NCBI GenBank assembly: GCA_028023455.1
Contig: JAQFVV010000056.1
Span: 4,301,717 to 4,365,716 of the forward strand
Length of the DNA: 64,000 nt
Origin: Epiperipatus broadwayi
Lineage: Eukaryota > Onychophora > Udeonychophora > Euonychophora > Peripatidae
Direction: 5' to 3'
Shown here: positions 1 to 10,666 of the stretch, one piece after another
Position numbering within the stretch: the stretch's first letter is position 1
Layout: the number at the start of each line of letters is the position of its first letter
The notes under the pieces: generated by a model
What the model was told of the DNA's origin: nothing
Databases searched by the model: none
The model's input: only the letters and a program-made list of their open reading frames with translations
Made by a program: the position numbers and the translations under genes

Positions 1-1803
1 ATGTTTTCAAACATTATGGATTACCACTCTAAGCTGATTTATGGAGCTTTTTTTAATCATTGCCTTGTAAGTGCCTTCCTTAAATTTTCTTCTGTTACTT
101 GTTTCTATCTGCCCAATATTATACTGTTTGCCCAATTGAACATATGTTTATTTATGCATGCACCATCTACATTTACTATTTTAGATATATACTCTGTATA
201 TTTAAATTATTTTTTATTAGGCAACTAGATTTACTGATAAATGTTCTTTCACATTTGCATGATATTTCATAGATACAGTTCTCTTTTTTAGAATTTTCGT
301 CTTAAGTTCTGGTTAAGAATAGAATTTCTTATAGTATGTTATGGTTTTGAAAAGATGATTTAATATTATGGTGATTTCTTATTTTTTAGATCACATTCTA
401 TCTCTGGTATCATTTAATATTCTTTTGCTTTTTTAAGGATGTCATAATAATGACTAATATATAACTATTCTTAATGAGCCTTTTTTAAATTTTGTTGTGA
501 ATGGTTAAGTATGTGTGGGATTTTTTGTAAACAGTAGCTTTGGATTTTACTATAAAAAAGTCTTACTACAAGAACAACTAAGAATGCCAATTTTGTTACA
601 GTTCTAATTCTGCTATGAATTTAATTATAAAAAAATATATTATTAATATGTGTGCAGAATACTTTTACCAACCCTTTAGCATATGCCCATACAATGAATT
701 TATTGTCAACTTAGTGAAGTCAGATTTTTGGTGGAAACAGAGTGGTATTAGTCACTATGGTTTTGTTAATCAGGCATGACATTAATGAATCTATAGCTAT
801 TTCTTAATTTTATTAGAAAAATTCTTTGTTATGTAGAATTCTCAATTTTCTGCAAGACTGTACTGCAAAATGTTAAGCATTACATTATCTTATCAATAGG
901 TAGAGTTATTCTAATTTGTAAGCTACTATCATTTTTTTTTAATATTACAAAATGCTTCATTACTAGTTGTATTTGTGAATAAACTTGTTGTCAGTTAATT
1001 GTACAAAGTATTTAGAATTCTTAATAAGAACTGTGTTCATGATAAAGGATTAAGATCACTTAAAAAGAAATCTTCCAAATTTTGATGTAGTGAATTTTAA
1101 GAATTAACAATAAGTTTAATGGAGCTTCACCTTTATGAATGTTATGTAAACTACAAAGATGTCAAAGTTTGATGACATTTCTAAATCACTGAAGTCTGTT
1201 ATACCTTCTAAGAAATGCTTGTAGATTTCTGTCTGTAATTGATATAGAATTTTCAACTATTTTTATATTGGTCAATTGTGAGATGTTATTGTTATTATAA
1301 TAACAGCATCTATTAAACGTTCAGATTTGCTTTTGTTTGCTGAGAGAATGGTTATAGATTTGTTATAGTTTGTGAGATTTAATAATTTTCTTTTCAAATA
1401 AGTACTATTTGATGGGATGCTTATGCCTTTCTATTTTTTTTTATTCTCTGGTGAAAATATTCAGTTTTTTATAGAGCCAGTTTTTGAGAGATGTTATCGT
1501 TTTTGACAGATGACATAATGACAATGTTTAATCTTTTCCAAAAAAAAAGTTTCAGCATTAGTTAACCATTTGTATATAAGCTTTTTAAATGATGTTGCTA
1601 CTAGGTATCAGGTTTAATATGTCCATGTCATATAATTTAGAACCTCCCTCTCTTCCCTGAATGAAATATTCTTTAGGAATCTATTTCCACTTACAAAGGT
1701 ATTTTTTAATAAACATTCTGTAATATTATTGAAACATAATACTCGATATTTAAAAACATTTTTGAACATTTTTTTTCTCTTAATTATGTTAATAAAATAA
1801 TAA
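1..1803. other. A+T-rich intergenic or intronic DNA
   Basis: No coding region, tRNA-like sequence or mobile-element signature is recognised here. The open frame of 75 codons at the very start is low-complexity, A+T-driven and has no recognisable domain. The stretch could equally be intron or intergenic. Confidence 0.5.
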
Positions 1804-1817
1804 ACATACTGTAAATT
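1804..1817. repeat. Left 14-bp direct repeat flanking PLE insertion
   Basis: The sequence ACATACTGTAAATT here recurs without mismatch at 2854-2867, exactly outside the Penelope-like insertion. A perfect 14-base repeat at both edges of a recognisable element is best read as a target-site duplication. Confidence 0.8.
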
Positions 1818-1867
1818 TGTGTTTTCCTGAAGGTTTGTGATGATGGTGTTCTAGATCAAAACTATAG

Positions 1868-2440
1868 TTTACTGCAAACCTGCACATACAGGAAAATATA
1901 TAGCCTATACATCCAATCACACCAGAAACACAAAACATGGCATCATGCTACCACTATGGAACAGAGCAAAAGAAGTTTGTTCAGAAACCAGAGATTTGGA
2001 AAAAGAAAAGATCTATATGCTGTTATTAAGAAAACATTAAATAGACAACAAAAAGAACCATCAAGAGAAAAGACAATTATTGGTACTGTAATATACCCAT
2101 ACATTCCAAAAATAGCAGACAAATTAAGGAAAATCTACAATCAGTATAACATCAGAACAGCTTTTCAGAGACATAGCACCCTATGAGGAATTCTAACATC
2201 TACAAAGCTTAAACTTGAAATGATGAAAAGGAAAAACTGCATCTATGAAATACCATGTGAATGTGGAAAACATATATTGGTGAAAGCAGTCATCCCATTG
2301 GAAATCACTTGCAAGAACACAAAATGATGATTAGAAGAGAGAAAAAAAGATGTGTCTATGTGCCAATATGTTCAATTGGGAAAATACAAAGATATTGGAT
2401 AGATAAGAAAAGGTATAAAGAAGAAAATTTAAAGAAGTGG
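1868..2440 (+). pseudogene. PLE reverse transcriptase C-terminus plus GIY-YIG endonuclease, frameshifted
   Basis: The reading frame starts in the region after the RT palm, with KPAHTGKYIAYTSNH and then PLWNRAKEVCSE, which correspond to the conserved 'YRKPTHT..YL.Y.SNH' and 'RA..ic' blocks of PLE proteins. After a stop and a frame change, 1956-2186 continues with PYIPKIADKLRKIYNQYNIR, the PLE block between RT and endonuclease. A further frame change leads through IPCECGK to YIGESSHPIGNHLQEHK at 2261-2449, the GIY-YIG core (YIG, downstream Arg replaced by His, Glu-His). In intact PLEs the RT copies RNA at the target and the GIY-YIG domain nicks DNA. At least two frameshifts and in-frame stops make this a dead fragment. 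The family call is firm; the exact break points are approximate. Confidence 0.85.
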
Positions 2441-2596
2441 CTCACATGATAATGGCAAAAAATCCCATAAGCCAACCTAGTGTGACTATACATAATATAT
2501 GGAAACCACTAATCAACTTTGCTCTTAGGAAAAAGTAAAGAAATCAGAAGCAATCTCATAGATAAGTATATGAAATTACTACAGACTGTTGCTTTG

Positions 2597-2690
2597 GCAG
2601 GATGGCTCAGCTGGTTAGAGAATTACCTTAAAATTTAAAACTCAAGAATCTAAGGACCAGGTTCGAATGCCATGCTAGTACTGTCACTGG
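2597..2690 (+). repeat. tRNA-like (pol III box A/box B) block inside the PLE 3' region
   Basis: TGGCTCAGCTG at 2603 fits the box A consensus and GGTTCGAATGC at 2660 fits box B, about 47 bp apart as in a tRNA gene. No good cloverleaf forms, because the region between them is A-rich and degenerate. The block sits between the GIY-YIG remnant and the PLE tail (CCAGCAACATCTGAAGA). It is either a SINE head joined to a PLE tail, or a tRNA-like part of the PLE 3' untranslated region. Confidence 0.55.
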
Positions 2691-2853
2691 TCAGACCAGC
2701 AACATCTGAAGAAGAGGGGAGACTAATACCTCTTGAAACGTTGATGTGCTATTACTAACAATTGAATGTATTTGGAATATTTGAATAAAGTTAAATATTT
2801 CTAAAGACATTCAGTACATATATTAGATGATGGAAATAGTCCAATATAAAGAT

Positions 2854-2867
2854 ACATACTGTAAATT
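2854..2867. repeat. Right 14-bp direct repeat flanking PLE insertion
   Basis: This is an exact copy of the 14-mer at 1804-1817. It marks the 3' boundary of the Penelope-like insertion. Confidence 0.8.
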
Positions 2868-3925
2868 ACTTTTTGAAACCATCCTGAATAATGCTTTGTA
2901 TAAATAAATCCAACAACTAAAGGAAGTAAAATAACTTGTAAGATAGGTTTTTTTTTTTTAAATAACTTTTTATTTAAATCTTCTCTTCCTAAATTTGATC
3001 ATTTCAATCAATTTTTGCTTTCTACCTAAAAATATAGCTGAATATTTTAACCCTTTTATAGTCATATTACTCATTTGTATTTTATTTTCTACTAGAACAA
3101 TCTGTTTTTGATTCTCATCTTTTTTTTTGATTATGCTAATATCCATGCAGTAAATTAAAACGGTTAAGGCAAGATCTTGTTTTTAAATTATTTTTTCACA
3201 TTTCTTTGTCAAAAATATTCAGCTTTTAATGTTTCTAATAAAATGACTTATCATTGTATATAATCCTGATTGTCAATTGTATAAGAGAACAAATATTTTC
3301 ATCTGATGAATCACATAGACCAATCTTGGGCAAATGTTTGCAGGCTAATAACTATTACTAATTTTCTCCAAGTGTCACAGATCAGCTGTATACTATCTGT
3401 TACAATATAATATTAATCATAATTACATCAAAGTATGATCAAATAATGTATTTATTATCAAAACACAACAAATCTTACACAGCATACTGACTATTATTCT
3501 TGAATTCTTCAGTATATAATTATTAGCTATATAATGCAAGCATTTTAAATAAGATTGTCTGTGAGATAGGAATATTTTAATGTAACAAAATTATCATCAA
3601 AAGCACAGACAGCCATAGAATATTAAATACAATCTTATTTAAGTTTGATTTTTTTTTTCATTGATTAGATTTTAAATATGATTATTAAGATCTGATGTAC
3701 ACTCTTTTAAACTTATTTCCCTTTATTTTCTATTAAAGATTATTTTGTAAAAAGACATTTATTTTCTCAGTCATATTTTGCCTATCAGGAATGTCACCTT
3801 AGAAGATTCTCTCAAATTTTAAGTTATGTGATCATTATTTTTTTTATATAATATTTCTGAATGTATTTGCATTTTTTGGCAACTAATCAAAAAATATTTT
3901 TGAAATTTTTTAGTTAATTTTTTGC
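2868..3925. other. A+T-rich DNA without recognised features
   Basis: I see no gene or element here. TTAACCCTTTTATAG near 3048 resembles a piggyBac-type end, but no partner end was found. Confidence 0.45.
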
Positions 3926-5160
3926 CAATAAAAATATCAGTTTTAATATGTTTTGGAAAAAATCATATCCAATCATTTCAATTATAGTTTTGTTTCTTTC
4001 TTGCAATTGTAAATTCAGTTTATTAAAAAATTCAATAAGGGCCACAATAAAGCTAAATCCATCAATTAAACTTTCAACATTTTTTTAATCTCTTGTAGTA
4101 AATTTCTGAAACTTTTTAAAAATGTATCCTATACTTATGCAATAAACAATTGAATGATAAAACAATACCACATAGATTCATTTTTAGCTGAGACATAAAT
4201 ATTCTTCTTGAAAAGAACTCAAACTTTTTATGCAGATTTCCACAATATAAGCATGTTACAGAATTTTATAAGAGAAAATCTGTTGATGATTGATACAAAG
4301 AAAATATAAAAAGATAATGATTCTGATACCCATCACATTGATTGTTCCTATTAGTTGTGATTGCTACAACTATTGTAATTGTTTTGTTTTTCATTCTATA
4401 TATCTTTGAAAGCACAATAAACATATTCACTTCAAGATTTTTTTCTTTACAGTAATATTAGTAATAATTCTTTCATGTGAGTATTTTTAAAAACCATTCT
4501 TTTCAAAGCTGCAGAATATCATTCATTTTGACATCAAATTGCAAGAAAAGGTGAGCACATATATTGAAATCTTTGCTTAGTTGTTCAATTATCTGTAAAT
4601 TTATATTTCTTACATGATATATGATAGTTCTACAGGAAAGTTGCACTTCTTTATTTACAAAAATAATTTTGTTTTTATTCTTGAATGAATTAAAGAATGA
4701 AATGCTATCTTTCAGAAATGCATCTTTTATCATTTCCTCATCTGCAAAAATTTCTTGTAATTCCCATGATAGATGGAATTGCTTCTGTCTAGGATTTAAT
4801 TCTTTAATAAAATATAATTGCATAACTTATATTAAATGAGTACTCTATATCAAATTTTCTATGCTTATGTATTTCATGCAATGTAAAGATATTTTGCTTA
4901 CAAAAAAAGTTGATATGTGCAGAAAGATTGATTTGTACAAAAAAAAACTTATTCTTACAATTAATTTACATAAAGAAATTATTCACATAAAATATCTTAT
5001 TTGATTATTATCAATTTCAGTTATTGTTCTTACAAACCAAATATTATTATCAACATTTTGATGAGTAGCAACATGATTTTCAAATTCTTCAATTTTAATT
5101 GACTTACTTAATAAATTCACAAATTCTTGCTGCTTGTTCTTTGCATACTGTAATTAGCTA
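3926..5160 (-). pseudogene. hAT-superfamily transposase relic (GTF2I-repeat/ZBED-like group)
   Basis: On the minus strand an open stretch at 4823-4503 reads LQEIFADEEMIKDAFLKDS, RTIIYHVRNINLQIIEQLSK and FLQFDVKMNDILQL. These match, in order, the blocks '.fadge.vKec', 'lS..Tv.rRi..i...i..ql' and 'lDeS.D....qL' of the hAT-like transposases that gave rise to GTF2IRD2/ZBED-type proteins. Further downstream, 4070-3970 reads LINLNLQLQERNKTIIEM, the conserved 'LN.LNlqLQgk...i..m' motif near the C-terminal dimerisation region. Upstream, to about 5160, is a weak match to the zinc-finger/linker part. Multiple stops and frame changes break the gene. The acidic catalytic site is altered (FDVKMND in place of the Asp-Glu-Ser pattern). 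No terminal inverted repeats were found. Confidence 0.6.
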
Positions 5161-7762
5161 CTTCTTTTATTTTATCCTTTATCACATATTATTTTATATT
5201 AAAATAATAGAAAATAAATAAGACAAGATAAGAATCAGATATACATTATTGCTTAAGAGAAACACATAAAATAACTGTTAATCTATAAAATAATATATAG
5301 ATGAATTTTCTTGTTAGAACGATCATTCACAGTCAAGTCTGAGGTATTGAAACACATTTGCATATAAAAAACTAAGTTAATTTTTATAGTGCAACTCAAC
5401 ATTTTCTAGAGAATTTATAAGAATGTGTTATTTTATGCAATACCTTAACCCGTTTTGTATAACCAGCTTTTATTGCATAGTAAACTTTTATACAAATTTA
5501 CAATTTTTATATGAAGTTATTTTTAATACAAAAATTCCAGACATCTATACAACTTCACAATTTATTGTTAATAATATAAATACACATTTCTATGACTTGT
5601 GACACAACTAACAACTAATTTGCATAAATTAGAATATGTCTCCTCATTACTATTGTCTGCACTTGGCTATGAATATGAAGTTCAGGAACTTCAAAAGTGC
5701 TTAGCACAGATAAACATATAATTTTTACAATATTAAACTTCTCTAACCTAAACATGTTAGTGCAGAATTATTGATATTATATCTATGAACTGGAAAACAG
5801 AATAATGCAATCATTTAATCATTTCTATTATTTAACAAGTATATTATAAGGAAGTTCAAATATTGGTATCTGGAGCCTAAATATCTGGTCTTCAACATTA
5901 AAATCTGACAACTAATTCCTTTCTGACTTACCAAGTGTACTTTATAAATATGGATATATTGTGTATTTTATGTCATAAAAATGATGAAATTATGAAACAT
6001 TTCCTAATTAGAACATGCTTCTCACCCAAAATACAACACTTCAGTCTTTACCTTGTCTGATTAAACAGATATCACTTGATCTTTAACTTCACATTTTAAT
6101 AATATAAAACATTCTTTCTAAACAAAATGAAAGTATTTTCTTGCACCAACTGATATTTTTGAGGATATCTGTAATTGATCTCTTTTACAATACCACAATG
6201 ACATTACTGCTCTTTTTTACCTCTCAATATATTGTGAAAAACTGATTATTATCACCAATGTAATCATTATATAGAATAATAATAAGGTATACAATTGCAT
6301 TTTTATTGTAGTACATTTTACCAATGCTTCTTAATTTTTATTTTACATATAAACAGTTCAATATTTAAATTTGTTAGTATCATATACTACAGCTTTTGAT
6401 AGATCCTTTAACTGAAAATTATCCTGTAAATTGTTTGAACAAAAAAAATTAATTTTTATTTTTTTAGCATTTCCTTCAGACATTATAATTCTTTTGTAAA
6501 GTATACAAAATATTACTTTTACTGTAACAAAACACTTAAAGTGACAATAATAACTATGTACCTATCATAGCAAGAAATATGATATTAATAACCTGTTTAA
6601 TGTTATTCCATTGATTTTATTTAGCCAAACCCATTCTGTCCAGATAATTCAGAATTTAATGTTAGGAATTAACTTACATTAGTAAAGAAGTCAATAATTA
6701 TTAGATTTTGATATATTTAGAATCAAAATACATTTTTACAAAATTATAAGAGGGATACTCCATGTTTTTTTTTTCAGATCGATTTGAATTGTTAATTTTA
6801 ATTTAATAAAATATATTTTAATAATTTTTTGAAAACTACAGATATTTTCTCTTTTGGCAGTTCACTAATCAATCACAATCAAAGTTCCAACCTTGATATA
6901 GACATTCCATAAATTTAAAATTATACATTTTAAAATAATTTGTGATTAACCTGAAGAATCTTCTGATGTCTACAAAAGTTCTATGCTTATACCATTATGT
7001 TTCTTCTTTCTACATTTAATATATTTTCAAATTTGATAATAAAATTGCACTTAAAAATAAAGAAAACTATTAGAAACTTTCATCAATAGTATAGACTAAT
7101 TACCATTATTATTCTTTATTAATTTAATATGATGTAGTTTTGGTTTTTAAATAAAAATTACTTTTTTGTGACTAGCTAGCTACCTTATGATATTATCTAA
7201 TTTTTTATGTATCTACCTGTTATTTTGAAACCTGCATTATTTATATTTCTTTTACCTATATGTGTTATTGTCTCACTTTTAGTTGTCAAATGAAGTTTAC
7301 CTATATTCAGCTATAATATAAAAATAAGTGTTCTATCCAATTTTAACATGTCTGTGTGCATTTTAACACCGTATTGTAATGGCAAATTGGTAATTTTTCC
7401 TGCTTATTTATTTCAAATAAATTTTTATTGTTCATGAATTAGTTGATATTTCAATTTATTAATTAAATTTAATATATTAACTTGGAAAATAAGCAAAAAA
7501 ATGTATTTTAACTGAAATAATAATTAGAACAAAGGATTTTGTTTTAGTCCCTAACTCAAAACAAACATTTCTTGAACAAATAAATCTTAATAAGCAAATT
7601 TAAATTAATATGGCATGTGGGAATAAAATGTACATTCAAAAAATTAAAATAATTTTTGGAATTTAAAAGGCATTTTATAATTTCTAAATGCTTACTTTTG
7701 TTTTCAAAAAATAATGTAATTCTTATAGATTTGTTATAATTGAGTACTAGGAAAGTATTTAT
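5161..7762. other. A+T-rich DNA without recognised features
   Basis: No exon, RNA gene or mobile-element signature was recognised on either strand. Confidence 0.45.
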
Positions 7763-7775
7763 GTATTCCATTGTT
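7763..7775. repeat. Left 13-bp direct repeat of hammerhead palindrome
   Basis: GTATTCCATTGTT is repeated exactly at 8154-8166, on the far side of the family-D palindrome. It is read as a target-site duplication. Confidence 0.72.
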
Positions 7776-8153
7776 ATATGAGCACAGACTTTCACCTTCC
7801 ACTTTATCTCATAACACTGATACACTTGAACACATATATGTCGAAAAGATGAATAATCACCAATATACGTATTTCATAGCCTGTCCATTAAAGTATGAAG
7901 ATTGGTTATCTTAATATATATCTGAGCACTTATAGCATATATGGGTAGAGATGGTAATCTGGACCAACTGATGATTGCTGGTTTAGCATGAAATATGTAT
8001 ATTGGTGATTATTTATCTTTTCGACCTATATGTGTTCAAGGGTATCAGTGTTATAAGATAGAGTGGAGACTGATGGGTGGTGTGAAAGTCTGTGCTCATA
8101 TACCCTATATATTACATACATAGACACAGATATATAATAAGCCTGTGTTTCAG
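7776..8153. mobile_element. Family-D inverted-dimer element with hammerhead ribozyme
   Basis: The outer arms (about 7776-7880 and 7990-8102) are reverse complements over roughly 105 bp with scattered differences. They include the segments around GAAATATGTATATTGG and the end GAAAGTCTGTGCTCATAT. The right half keeps the whole hammerhead core. The left arm has lost the CTGATGA and stem II part and resumes at ATGAAATACGTATATTGG. The unit begins near CCATTAAAGTATGAAG, the same 5' start as the copies at 24.44 and 35.5 kb. The flanking 13-bp direct repeat shows that the inverted dimer was inserted as one unit. No protein is encoded. Confidence 0.72.
7956..8010 (+). ncRNA. Type I hammerhead ribozyme (family D, copy 1)
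   Basis: The order is: stem I 5' strand ACCAA; core CTGATGA (7968-7974); stem II with loop (TGCT..AGCA); core GAA; stem III ATA/TAT with a 2-nt loop; cleavage residue A; stem I 3' strand TTGGT. An outer AATC/GATT helix (7956-7959 with 8007-8010) is separated by a 3-nt bulge, as expected for the stem I irregularity that docks with loop II. All invariant core bases are present. The first stem II pair is lost (T opposite T), so activity may be reduced. Confidence 0.8.
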
Positions 8154-8166
8154 GTATTCCATTGTT
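8154..8166. repeat. Right 13-bp direct repeat of hammerhead palindrome
   Basis: This is an exact copy of GTATTCCATTGTT at 7763-7775 and closes the insertion. Confidence 0.72.
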
Positions 8167-9200
8167 GTAAAATTAAACATTTAAATGCTGAATTTAGATC
8201 TTAAGCCTCATTTATATATCAATCTCTATTTATATATGTAGGTATAGTTCTAACTGCTAAACTTTAAATAGCACTATGATTCTGGCAATAATCTGCTGAA
8301 AGCATAATTAGTGCATTATAAAACTTTTGAACTTCAGTTTCACTTTTTCGTAATACAAGTAATCCTTGAGTTTCATGCCTAAATGGTTCCTGAAATGTAT
8401 ACAAAAGTTGAAATGTATGAAAGTAGAACAATGTAAAAAAAACATCGAAAAGTGTTTTTAAAATATTTATTTTTTAATGAAGTATATTAGCATATACATA
8501 CATAACACATTATTGATTAGTATCTAGTGTTTTCTTCATAAATTTATCAAGAGATATTTGAATTGTATTGTTTTTATTTTCTTAAAATTTTTTTCCATAA
8601 TATACTGTGTCTTTTTCTATTGCCCTTTATATAAAATAGCAAATTGTACAAAAGTAGAATGTATGAAAGTTGAAGACTGCCTGTATTCAATTATAACAAG
8701 TTTATAAGAATTTATAATTTTTAAAAAAATGCCACATATAATCTTGAATAAAATATAATTTTGTTAAAAGTTATTGTTACACATTTATGAAAAATAAATA
8801 AGTAACTTAATTTTACAAAAGTAAAATAAAGAAATTGTAGTGTAAATTGATAGTTTTCAATTTCCAGATTTAAACAAAAATCACAGACAAGCAAGTACAA
8901 TGATAACACTCTATCCTATAAGAAATCTTTTTTATTACTTGTTATTACTTGTTCAACTTCAGTCCTCTCTTTGCTTGAAACATCAAATTCTTAAAGTTAT
9001 CTTTTAATTCTACTGATATTTATCTATTTATATTGGAATATATATATATAATATACAAACCATTATACAATTACAAATATCCAGGAATGCCCTCTGTTTA
9101 AAGATCTATATCTCAATAATAGCAAACAAAAAATTTTCTTTTAATTTGTTTAGTCTGAGAGCATTAATATTTATTAATTATTATTGTGTGTGAAAGTATA
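8167..9200. other. A+T-rich DNA upstream of the LINE
   Basis: No feature is supported here. The exact 5' end of the LINE is not defined and could lie anywhere between about 9200 and 9270. Confidence 0.4.
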
Positions 9201-9270
9201 ATTAGTGGTTAAGAGTATTTGAAAGATTGAAAATTGTGTTTTTTATTTGTTTTAAAGTTTTTTCAGTTTG

Positions 9271-9656
9271 TTATTTATATATATAGAAATTTTTTTAAAA
9301 AGTTATTATTTATTTTTTGTTGTGTTTTATTATTTATATATTGTTATTTTATATATAGAATTATTATTATTTTTTTATTTTTAAAAAGTTATTTTGTTGA
9401 TTAGTTTTTTGTAAATTTGTTATTAAAAGATTTACTTTTAAGAAAAATATAACGTTCGAAAAACGTTATTTATATATAGAAATTTTTTAAAAAAGTTATT
9501 ATTTATTTTTTGTTTTGTTTTATTTATATATTGTTATTTTATATATAGAATTATTATTATTTTTTTATTTTTAAAAGTTATTTTGTTGATTAGTTTTTTT
9601 GTAAATTTGTTATTAAAAGATTTACTTTTAAGAAAAATATAACGTTCGAAAAACGT
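9271..9656 (+). promoter_or_regulatory. Two tandem 5' UTR monomers of the LINE
   Basis: A unit of about 191-195 bp (9271-9465 and 9466-9656) occurs twice in tandem, almost identical, and ends 12 bp before the ORF1 start codon. Each unit ends with the palindrome ATAACGTT-CGAAA-AACGTTAT; the second copy lacks its last bases. Tandem 5' monomers are known promoter units in several LINE families, and the CpG-bearing hairpin is the only G+C island in an otherwise A/T monomer. A promoter role is inferred. Confidence 0.65.
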
Positions 9657-9668
9657 AAAATAAAAAAA

Positions 9669-10571
9669 ATGGATTATATTTGTATTTCAAAATGTTTATA
9701 TAATCGGGAAAAGGAAATTAAGCGTGCTGTTGTAGAATGTACTATATGTGATGGGGTATATCACTTGAAATGTTTAAATAAGACTAGGAAGGATGTAAAT
9801 GGTTTATGGTTATGCAGTCAGTGTATTAATATGATAAAAGAGGTGAGAAAGTGTTTTCAAAGTGTAGATAGTCGAAGAATAGTGGGTGGAGAAAGTAATA
9901 GTGTAATGGAGATGATTAGTCAAAGAATAAATAAGATAGAGGAAGAATTGAAGGATGTAGAAGTAAAATTAAAATCATTAGAGATAAAATGTGAGGAGAT
10001 AAAGGAATTATTGAGTAGGAATGATAAGGAAGAAATAGATAAGGAGGACCAGAAGGTATTAGAAAATGTTATAGATAGAGCAGAAAAAGTAGATTATGAA
10101 ACAGTATTGATAGGAGATTCACTAATTAGAGAATGTGGGGATATAATTGCAAGGGAAAATAGAAGTAGGTACTATGGAGAACTAGAATTAGGGATGTAGC
10201 AGATAAAGTTAAAAAACAAGGTAGTAGAGATGTATATGTTATGGTGGGGACTAATAATTTATTAGAATCATCAGAGAGAATAATGGATGATTATGTAGAT
10301 TTGATTAGGAATTTGATTATGATTAAAGGAAGAGTAGGAATAGTTGGATTATTACCAAGGTTTGACAAGAGTTATTTGTTAGATAGGGCATGTTCTATAA
10401 ATGAGAGATTGAAAAAATTGTGTGAGAGAAATAATGTTATGTTTGTGGATGTGTGGGATTGTTTTATTGGAAAGAGAGAGTTATAGTAAAGATGGGTTGC
10501 ATTTAGGAAAACAAGGAAGTGAAGTTTTAGGGAGTTTGATTTATAAAGAATTTTTTTCGGGAAACTTATAA
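9669..10571 (+). pseudogene. LINE ORF1: PHD finger, coiled coil and SGNH esterase, two compensating frameshifts
   Basis: The start ATG follows an A-rich leader directly after the monomers. The first part (9669-10199) has a perfect PHD-type Cys4-His-Cys3 pattern at residues C5, C9, C24, C27, H32, C35, C49 and C52, then a charged coiled coil at about 82-125. The esterase follows with its nucleophile block VLIGDSLIREC (Ser at about 151). Between about 10155 and 10180 the frame shifts. The second part reads DVYVMVGTNNL, the SGNH Asn block, to 10486. A second shift near 10480 returns to the original frame, which continues with YSKDGLHLGKQGSEVLG (Asp-His block) and stops at 10571. All four catalytic blocks therefore survive across three frame segments. 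Real indels or assembly errors are both possible. In CR1-like elements this protein is thought to act in the ribonucleoprotein. Confidence 0.8.
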
Positions 10572-10666
10572 AGGGGGGTGGGTTTTTAAATTGTAATATT
10601 ATTAAAAAGAATGGATGGAATATAAGAAGTAAGCAAAAGGAATTTGATTTTGATATAAATATAGAT

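Larger units (their letters stand above)
1818..2853 (+). mobile_element. 5'-truncated Penelope-like element (PLE), family A
   Basis: This 1036-bp insertion is bounded by a perfect 14-bp direct repeat. It opens with a short leader (CTGAAGGTTTGT then ATGATGGT) that also opens the family-B insertion at 60130. It then contains the end of a PLE reverse transcriptase, a GIY-YIG endonuclease, a tRNA-like block and a terminal tail with CTGAAGA, a 5-bp stem (AGAGG/CCTCT) and GAAACGTTG. The tail ends near GATGGAAATAGTCCAATAT, which matches the outer ends of the 60-kb palindrome. PLEs are known to insert 5'-truncated copies with variable target duplications. The copy cannot be autonomous, because most of the reverse transcriptase is missing. 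Confidence 0.82.

Noticed and set aside
2690-2770. Complete hammerhead ribozyme in the PLE tail of family A
   Set aside because: CTGAAGA, a 5-bp stem and GAAA are present, but no acceptable stem III followed by a U-H cleavage site and stem I partner could be drawn. It is recorded only as a hammerhead-like core. The same holds for the tails at 60 kb.
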